Shown here piece after piece: positions 56,936 to 64,000 of a stretch of 64,000 nt of DNA. This stretch comes from Reticulitermes speratus (Eukaryota; Arthropoda; Insecta; Blattodea; Rhinotermitidae). The notes under the pieces are model-generated. The model saw only the letters and a list, made by a program, of their open reading frames with translations. It did not search any database and was not told the DNA's origin. The position numbers and the translations under genes are program-made. Location: NCBI GenBank assembly GCA_021186555.1, contig JAJKFL010000008.1, positions 16,733,936-16,797,935 of the forward strand. Reading direction: 5' to 3'. Each line of letters begins with the position of its first letter. Within the stretch, counting starts at the first letter, position 1.

Positions 56936-58240
56936 TGTTTGGGGCCTCAATGTATCCGATTTCTGGCGTTCGCAGACCCCCCCCCCCTGCCCTTCTCATC
57001 CGTCAGTGCACTGGCTGCTGACACGCTCCTTCAAACAAATATGACCAGCATGTCATTACTCGTCGATAAGACAACCTGCCTTATCTACAAACCCTGTGGA
57101 CCACCCCGCTTTCCCATTAAGGTGTCTACAAAACAGATTTCAAAATGAGTTGATGATTGGTTAAAGGATCAGTCGGCAGTCGATCGAGAGGCCGTGAAGG
57201 TGAAAGGTTGCTCTTTTCATACGGTTGATTGATGTGTGTATTAGCATTGTATTCACTCTCCTGGCTTTACAAGCTTCCAGAACACGGCACTCCGTAATGG
57301 GAAACATTTCTATAAGCGATTCAACATTTGAAAACCTTGAAAGAGCTTTCTTGTGCTTGCTGCTCTTGCTGGAGTTTATGTATAGCCTCCGTATTGAATA
57401 ACAGCACCAAAAGTTATATATTCGGTACTGACTGATCATAAAATAACGCAACAACTTTAGAACACTGGTCATGCATTTCCAGTAGCCACCATTATGTGAT
57501 GAAAATACACTTAGTTTCATGAAGCACAGTCCAACTTGAGAAACTGATACAGATGGTTGAGACATTTCCGGTCTCTCATACAACTTCTAGGCTCATTATC
57601 GAGCTCTCAAAACCCCCCACTATACAGTAATATGGGCCAGTTCAATCCAGTCCACACTCTCTCACAGTATTTAACATCTAACATGCTAGCCTTGTTTACT
57701 GTCACACGTCTTCATCAGAAACATCTAGACTTAGTGGAATGAGATTAGCTTTTGGAGACAATGACAGATGCGCTGTTATATTTCTTTATTCTTTCACTAA
57801 TTCGAACACACAAAATTCCAGTATATATATGCACCGAAAGACTGAGCAGTTCCTTCTAAAAGGAACTTTCCATCTTATTATATCTAGACCTGAGAAGCAG
57901 AAGGGTGTAAGAGCAATATCAGCATATTTGAGACAAATATTTTTCAAAGGATTTCAAGCTCTTTCAGAAGCAGATGGTTGTCAGTCCAAATACTATCCTA
58001 GTGTAGCTGGACCAAGTATTAAACAGCAGTAAGTCACATGTTGGTCTAAGAAAAATGATGAATTATCTCAAATATAAAATTGGACTTACACCCTCCTGCT
58101 TCTCAGGTCCAGATATCTGCATCCAAGATAATGCAAAAAAAAAACTTGAACTGTGAATAGCGTGACATGTTTATTGACAGCGTCGTAAGAATGGGATTAA
58201 AACAGCACTTTATATTCTATTAAATATAGATGATAGATAA
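56936..58240. other. Non-coding DNA, nothing identified
   Basis: A run of 9 C lies near 56978-56986. The minus-strand frame 57161-57583 (140 codons) and plus frame 57739-58032 (97 codons) have no domain I can name. No repeat family was recognised. Confidence 0.45.
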
Positions 58241-59902
58241 CTGTCTAGAGAGCGGAGCAGCTGTAAGTCTGTCGTAGAGCGGAGCGCGGTACGTTAAGGT
58301 TATGTGGCTGTTGTGAGGAGCGGGGCTGCGGTACAGTTCTGGCAGCAAGAACGCGTAGCTAGCTGTTGTGAGGAGCGGGGCTGCGGTACAGTTCTGGCAG
58401 CAAGAACACGTAGCTAGCTGTTGTGAGGAGCGGGGCTGCGGTACAGTTCTGGCAGCAAGAACACGTAGCTAGCTGTTGTGAGGAGCGGGGCTGCGGTACA
58501 GTTCTGGCAGCAAGAACGCGTAGCTAGCTGTTGTGAGGAGCGGGGCTGCGGTACAGTTCTGGCAGCAAGAACACGTAGCTAGCTGTTGTGAGGAGCGGGG
58601 CTGCGGTACAGTTCTGGCAGCAAGAACACGTAGCTAGTTGTTGTGAGGAGCGGGGCTGCGGTACATTTCTGGCAGCAAGAACGCGTAGCTAGCTGTTGTG
58701 AGGAGCGGGGCTGCGGTACAGTTCTGGCAGCAAGAACACGTAGCTAGTTGTTGTGAGGAGCGGGGCTGCGGTACAGTTCTGGCAGCAAGAACACGTAGCT
58801 AGTTGTTGTGAGGAGCGGGGCTGCGGTACAGTTCTGGCAGCAAGAACACGTAGCTAGTTGTTGTGAGGAGCGGGGCTGCGGTACAGTTCTGGCAGCAAGA
58901 ACACGTAGCTAGTTGTTGTGAGGAGCGGGCTGCGTGTACAGTTCTGGCAGCAAGAACACGTAGCTAGTTGTTGTGAGGAGCGGGACTGCGGTACAGTTCT
59001 GGCAGCAAGAACACGTAGCTAGCTGTTGTGAGGAGCGGGGCTGCGGTACAGTTCTGGCAGCAAGAACACGTAGCTAGTTGTTGTGAGGAGCGGGACTGCG
59101 GTACAGTTCTGGCAGCAAGAACACGTAGCTAGTTGTTGTGAGGAGCGGGACTGCGGTACAGTTCTGGCAGCAAGAACACGTAGCTAGCTGTTGTGAGGAG
59201 CGGGGCTGCGGTACAGTTCTGGCAGCAAGAACACGTAGCTAGTTGTGAAGAGCGGGGCTGCGGTACAGTTCTGGCAGCAAGAACACGTAGCTAGCTGTTG
59301 TGAGGAGCGGGCTGCGGTACAGTTCTGGCAGCAAGAACACGTAGCTAGTTGTTGTGAGGAGCGGGGCTGCGGTACAGTTCTGGCAGCAAGAACACGTAGC
59401 TAGTTGTTGTGAGGAGCGGGGCTGCGGTACAGTTCTGGCAGCAAGAACACGTAGCTAGTTGTTGTGAGGAGCGGGGCTGCGGTACAGTTCTGGCAGCAAG
59501 AACACGTAGCTAGTTGTTGTGAGGAGCGGGGCTGCGGTACAGTTCTGGCAGCAAGAACACGTAGCTAGTTGTTGTGAGGAGCGGGGCTGCGGTACAGTTC
59601 TGGCAGCAAGAACACGTAGCTAGCTGTTGTGAGGAGCGGGACTGCGGTACAGTTCTGGCAGCAAGAACACGTAGCTAGCTGTTGTGAGGAGCGGGACTGC
59701 GGTACAGTTCTGGCAGCAAGAACACGTAGCTAGCTGTTGTGAGGAGCGGGACTGCGGTACAGTTCTGGCAGCAAGAACACGTAGCTAGTTGTTGTGAGGA
59801 GCGGGACTGCGGTACAGTTCTGGCAGCAAGAACACGTAGCTAGTTGTTGTGAGGAGCGGGACTGCGGTACAGTTCTGGCAGCAAGAACACGTAGCTAGTT
59901 GT
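58241..59902. repeat. Tandem array, 55-bp unit, about 29 copies
   Basis: The unit contains TAGCTAGCTGTTGTGAGGAG, CGGGGCTGCGGTACAGTTCT, GGCAGCAAGAACACG. Three variable sites mark units: AGCTAGC/AGCTAGT, GGGGCTG/GGGACTG, AACACG/AACGCG. AACGCG occurs only in early units and GGGACTG dominates the last units, so variants are regionally clustered. A degenerate precursor (GAGCGGAGCAGC, GTCGTAGAGCGGAGCGCGGT with ACG) sits at 58249-58296, just before the first regular unit at about 58306. The array is GC-rich relative to its AT-rich surroundings. Confidence 0.97.
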
Positions 59903-60685
59903 TTCGGTTACTTACCGCCACCTATTTTACGCTAATGTTTGTGTCGTTCAATAGGTATATTAGGAAGTTGCAGCCCAGTGTTCTGCACCTTCCTGCCCAC
60001 TTCGCTGTAGTAGAGTCTTCTCTTTTATAAAATGACAGAAGTGGGTATCTATTTTTAAAAAAAGTTCTGAAGAAGCAGTTTAAAATGTTCTCCCCCTATT
60101 AAACATAGCCTTACCTTTTTTAAATTCAGTTACAAGATCCATTAGGTTCAGAAACATGTATTTTCTTATAATATCCAAAACTTGAAAGAATAAAACATTC
60201 ATTCATTCATCCATCCATACATCCACCCAAGGATTTCCCACTGTGCAGCCGGTTTCCTTCACCCAAAACCAAGATTTTCCACATGTCCCTGTCTGTAGTA
60301 TCTGGAATAAAATACACAAAAATACACAATGTGGCGTAAAAGCTGATACCTGAACACTTTGCTTTGCATTCAGAAGGTGTTTCCCGTCGGCCGGATATCC
60401 TGAGGCCTTTTGTGGTTTTACTCCGTTTACACACGCAATGTAGGACCAGCACTTTTCATTAGACAACTACCATTTCTACCAACATCACATGCAACTCCTT
60501 ATTCAGTAGCGAACCTACCATTCAGTGCTATATGCTGAGTTACCGAGAGTATCGCTGAGTGAACCGTAAGTAAATAATTAATTAAGCCGACGAGAAGATT
60601 ATAGGTGCTGAGTGGTACATTTGGGCTTAAAGTAAGCGAAGAAACAAGGGAATGAAAATATCACACATTGAGACACTTTTCGTCA
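59903..60685. other. Non-coding DNA with CATT/CATC simple repeat
   Basis: A CATTCATTCATCCATCCATA simple repeat lies at 60197-60228. Overlapping minus-strand frames at 60203-60466 have no known domain. Confidence 0.5.
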
Positions 60686-60689
60686 TACG

Positions 60690-60965
60690 TTGTTAGTGTA
60701 AACACGTCAGTAATGATGGGGTGATGAGACCTGTGAAATTACGGAAATATTGTAAATGCATACAGAATTTTATTTCAGAAAATACGATGGAAGAATCTAG
60801 CGTAGGATGTGAGAATGTCTCTGGATTTTACTGGTCCATGATAGGGTCAATTAGTGGGCCCTTTTGAAAGCTTAATTAGTTTTTAGTTTCCTTAAAAGCA
60901 GGGAATTTCTTGGTCTGCTGTGCGAATATCACAGAACCACCCTGCTGCTTGGAGTTAGTTTTGCT
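60690..60965 (+). mobile_element. Decayed LINE 3' end (copy F)
   Basis: The end matches the family: TTCCTTAAAAGCAGGGAATT then TCTTGG, and CACCCTGCTGCTTGGAGTTA with GTTT. Upstream, GAAGAATCTAGCGTAGGATG and TGGATTTTACTGGTCCATGA correspond loosely to the GAAGACCTAGGCGTAGATGG and GACTGGATTGATCTGG blocks. The frame is lost. Confidence 0.55.
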
Positions 60966-61122
60966 TGGAATGTTTAGAAGTGTAAACTGTATTAAAATCA
61001 TTCAGAAGACATGTAAAACACGCACAGTTAAGTCAACTCTTATTTATGTCGTTTTCCATTGCGTAGGACTTACATAAAAGTTTGGAAGCATGCGTGATTT
61101 CCGGCTTTAGCCGCAGTTTAAA
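60966..61122. other. Short spacer, nothing identified
   Basis: AT-rich sequence between a LINE end and a palindrome. Confidence 0.5.
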
Positions 61123-61307
61123 TATCTTCGCTCATCTGGGTTGTTAGGCAGCGTAGATTGGTAGTTAGTTACCGACGTTTCGGGATAACCTATCGGTTCC
61201 ATCTTCAACGGTCAAGCTTGACCCTTGAAGATGGGACCGATGTGTTGTCCCGAAACGTAAGTAACTACCAATCTACGCTGCGTAACATCCCTGTAGAGTG
61301 AAGATCT
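61123..61307. mobile_element. Near-perfect palindrome, compact fold-back element
   Basis: The two halves pair almost end to end. The left has CAGCGTAGATTGGTAGTTAG, TTACCGACGTTTCGGGATAA and TTCAACGGTCAAG. The right has CTTGACCCTTGAAGATGGGA, GTCCCGAAACGTAAGTAACT and ACCAATCTACGCTGCGTAAC. The halves meet at AAGCTT (61214-61219). Its arms match the inverted ends of the element at 2551-3050 but it lacks that element's T-rich core, so it is a core-less version of the same family. Confidence 0.85.
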
Positions 61308-62686
61308 CTTTTGGAAGCATATTTGAAGAGAAGTTTGTGTGTGTGTGTTTGAAAATTGATTTATAACCAAATTTGAACCACAAAAATCTTGGTTTGAGAG
61401 AGTGTGTTTTGCAATTAATTATGGTTTTTGATTTCCTAGGGATATCTTTTATGTGCTTATGTATCTACATACACATATCGTGTGTGTGTTGTGTGTGTGT
61501 ATGTGTTTGGGAGGATGACATTTTTACGGATCATATGGAAATAATTTTTGATAGTGCGTACTGGATTTATTTGCCTTGGGATATGGTCCAGTTGCGTGCA
61601 TTCTGGAAACACGAATGTTGAATAAAGATTGACTCAACTTCTAAATTGCTTCGCCTCTACCGTGTACCTATTAATCAATATTTAATCAATAACCATGAGA
61701 GTACACATTCAGTATATAATCATACCGTTTTTCATTCTCTTTCTCGTGTTTCTGGTTTAGTGACTAGTGTACACCTCTTATAAGCTGACCAGCTGTGCTC
61801 CATAGACTTCCCTGATGCATATTGGAACTGCCACACAAGAATAATAAACACAATAAAGGAAAAGCTCCACGCTGACTTAGCCGTGCCTGCAGCATACAAA
61901 CGGGGGCGGAAGACAAAATGAACTGTGATGACAGACTGCAGAGATTGTGCCTACAGATACACATAGTGTTCAGCGGTTATGGTACAGCAGACTGAGAACG
62001 GAAATGCCGCACATGTCGGTACTATGAGTACTGGTCACTGCAGTGTTAATATATTTAATAATTTTAATGGTTTTAATAATCTCAACTAGTTGTACCCGTC
62101 CGAATAATTTGCACGTAGAAACAGTAAAGTTAATTAAAAAAATTACAGCATTTTAATCTTAATAGATATTCACACTTTTACGTACTAATGCTTCATGCAT
62201 CTGCATGTGGAGAGAAGTATTTAAAAATTACTTTACATATCAGTTCACTTAATTGTGATGAAATGTAGAGGAATAAATTATGAAAATGTACGTTTTTATA
62301 AAAGTAAGCAAGTTAGGAAAAATATCCATAGCATGAAGATATTGTTGTGTTTGTGTCTCCTATGGTTCTTGAGTTACGAGACGACACAGCGTAATAATCC
62401 CAGTTTTATTATCGCGAAACCCCCATTTTTAATGGAAAGATTGGAGATGAAAATGTCTTTGATTTTTCTCTAAATGTTTCATTTTGAAACCATTCTGTCA
62501 TATTTTTCCTGAGTCACACTTGATATTTGTGCATGAGTAGGAGGTATATGTGTGTTTTCATGTAAAGTATCCATCACTGTGCTTCGATTTTAACAGTCTG
62601 ACATGGGTATGCTAATTTCAATGCAACTGACCAGTGTGTTTTTTTCATGAAAGCACATTCAGCAGACGTATGTACATACCTAATGC
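61308..62686. other. Non-coding DNA with a TG-rich tract
   Basis: A TG-rich tract lies at 61478-61506 and a shorter one near 61336. No gene or repeat family was recognised. Confidence 0.5.
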
Positions 62687-62770
62687 ACACACACACATAC
62701 ATACATACATACATACATACATACATACATACACACATACATACATACACACACACATACATACATACAT

Positions 62771-62807
<37 letters not shown>

Positions 62808-63155
62808 TACATACATACATACATACATACATACAAAAATACGTACATCCATACATATATACATGCATGCGTACACACATACACACATACATACATAATA
62901 CATACACACACACACAATACATACATACATACATACCATACATACATACATACATACATACATACATACATACATCACACACATACATACATACATACAT
63001 ACATACATACATACACACACACATACATACATACATACATACATACATACATACATACATACATACATACATACATACAAAAATACGTACATCCATACAT
63101 ATATACATGCATGCGTACACACATACACACATACATACATACTCACACACACACA
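62687..63155. repeat. Compound ACAT/ACAC microsatellite with internal 244-bp duplication
   Basis: ACAT units alternate with ACAC runs over about 470 bp. An imperfect marker word beginning ACAAAAATACGTACATCC, followed by ATACATATATACATGCATGC, occurs at 62833 and again at 63077, exactly 244 bp apart, with similar flanking repeats. A large block was therefore duplicated as a unit. Long open frames on both strands (for example 62574-63152 minus and 62634-63416 plus, with Tyr/Val/Cys/Met or Thr/His/Ile repeats) are artefacts. Confidence 0.95.
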
Positions 63156-63687
63156 TACTTAGTCACTCGTACTCACTCACTCAGTCATTCATGCATTCAT
63201 TCTTTTCCATATTTACCATTTTATAATGATACAGCTCTCCGGAAAATTAATCTCTGCCTTCGTGAAGTGTATACGAACTTGAAACAATTGTCAAAACTTG
63301 GCGATATTGTGCTGGTGGGAACAACACATCCGTATCCTGAAAACCGTTTGGTGAATGGCTTGGATACAGCAATCAGAATTGTCAATTGCTCAAAAATGTC
63401 GAGGTTGTTACGATAAACTGAACACACGAGCCTGTCGAGGACTCCAAATGCGCCATAATGTCAGTTAATAGATAAGGTAATGTGTTTCTGTATCTAAATG
63501 TTTGAAAACAATAACAATGAGGAATCAGGCACTTTTTGAGTTTAAGAGGAGAATTCAGCAATTTATATGATTATTTATTTCAAAACACTGATCGACTCGA
63601 TTTACATTCACAAACTTTATAACCAGATATATACACACAAACAAAATAAATGTATCGAATGATTTTACCATTTCCCCTTTATGATGG
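63156..63687. other. Non-coding DNA, nothing identified
   Basis: A short CACTCACTCAGTCATTCATG tract continues the microsatellite edge (63171-63200). An open stretch of about 60 codons at 63220-63416 is not repeat-like but has no domain I recognise. Confidence 0.45.
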
Positions 63688-63990
63688 GAGCCGGGATAGC
63701 TTAGCTGTTGTAGAGATAAAACTGATGGGTGGATGGTGAAGGAAACTTGGTTCGATAACCAGCAGGGAAAAAAAAGGTTTATCTCTTCCCAAATTGTCAA
63801 CATGTACTCTCTGGCCCACCCACCTTCATATTCATTGGGAATATGGGCAGGGAGAGTTTTTCTCCCGGGTTAAAGCGACCGGGTCGTGAAACTGACCACC
63901 CACGTCCATTTAGTGCGGAAGTTAAAAACGCATGGATTATTACCTCTACGCCCCATGTGCCTTTATGGCTTGCACAGGCACACCTTTATT
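63688..63990 (+). mobile_element. SINE family 2, full length at window edge
   Basis: The head GGGAGCCGGGATAGCTTAGC has an A-box-like ATAGCTTAGCTG (63702-63713). A B-box-like GGTTCGATAACC follows at 63750-63761. The diagnostic words then appear in order: GGTTTATCTCTTCCCAAATT, CTCTGGCCCACCCACCTTCA, TCTCCCGGGTTAAAGCGACC with GGGTCGTG, and a 3' end with GCCCCATGTGCCTTTATGGC. It is the most 3'-complete family-2 copy here. Confidence 0.85.
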
Positions 63991-64000
63991 TCACTATAGG

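Noticed and set aside
57700-57730. Minus-strand CTGATGA followed by AGTAAAC
   Set aside because: The second box is not GAAA and the flanks do not pair.
62574-63416. Long open frames of Tyr/Val/Cys/Met or Thr/His/Ile repeats
   Set aside because: Direct translation of the ACAT/ACAC microsatellite.
1-64000. Telomeric TTAGG arrays, rRNA genes, LTR pairs or endogenous viral genes
   Set aside because: I looked for TTAGG runs, rRNA-like blocks, long direct terminal repeats and viral-type domains and saw none I could support.

Overview
The window reads as intergenic or intronic DNA from a large, repeat-rich eukaryotic genome. The best guess is a polyneopteran insect such as a cockroach or termite. 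It is AT-rich, has no gene-dense strand and no bacterial-type operons, and no open reading frame in it has a recognisable intact domain. The long open frames are all by-products of tandem repeats or cross dispersed repeats. The insect guess rests on the repeat families: tRNA-derived SINEs, 3' ends of a non-LTR retrotransposon, a mariner-like remnant, a TTAA-flanked MITE, hAT-like ends and Penelope-type hammerhead motifs. It is an inference, since no host gene was recognised.

Layout. 0-9 kb: a 5'-truncated SINE with a perfect 12-bp target duplication (1019-1272), a fold-back element with a T-rich core (2551-3050), decayed LINE DNA (3235), a hAT-like end (6831) and a minus-strand SINE (8993-9238). 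9.6-10.6 kb: a 36-bp tandem array. 11-21 kb: worn LINE 3' ends, one hammerhead-ribozyme-like motif (14226-14266, minus) and long featureless AT-rich DNA. 22-27 kb: two long inverted-repeat elements, a LINE tail with a SINE nested in it (23944-24595) and an 18-copy, 41-bp array (25562-26298). 28-36 kb: hAT-like elements, a LINE tail followed by a SINE (30352-30935) and three SINEs of a second family. 36-51 kb: hammerhead-like motifs on both strands (36940-36982, 45620-45662, 48134-48181, plus decayed ones), a 470-bp inverted repeat carrying one of them, and two 237-bp MITEs (one here, one at 54.6 kb). 52-64 kb: a third SINE family, a 57-bp array, a minus-strand LINE tail, a mariner-like remnant with TA-flanked inverted repeats, a 29-copy 55-bp array, a palindrome related to the element at 2.5 kb, and a compound ACAT microsatellite with a 244-bp internal duplication.

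No genes work together here. The biology is that of mobile and selfish DNA: LINE tails and SINEs that probably share retrotransposition machinery, DNA-transposon derivatives, expanding satellites, and small ribozyme motifs of the type associated with Penelope-like elements. The hammerhead set is the most interesting signal. Four copies keep the CUGANGA and GAAAC core boxes, a helix I, a helix II and a palindromic helix III (ACAUGU or ACAUAUGU).
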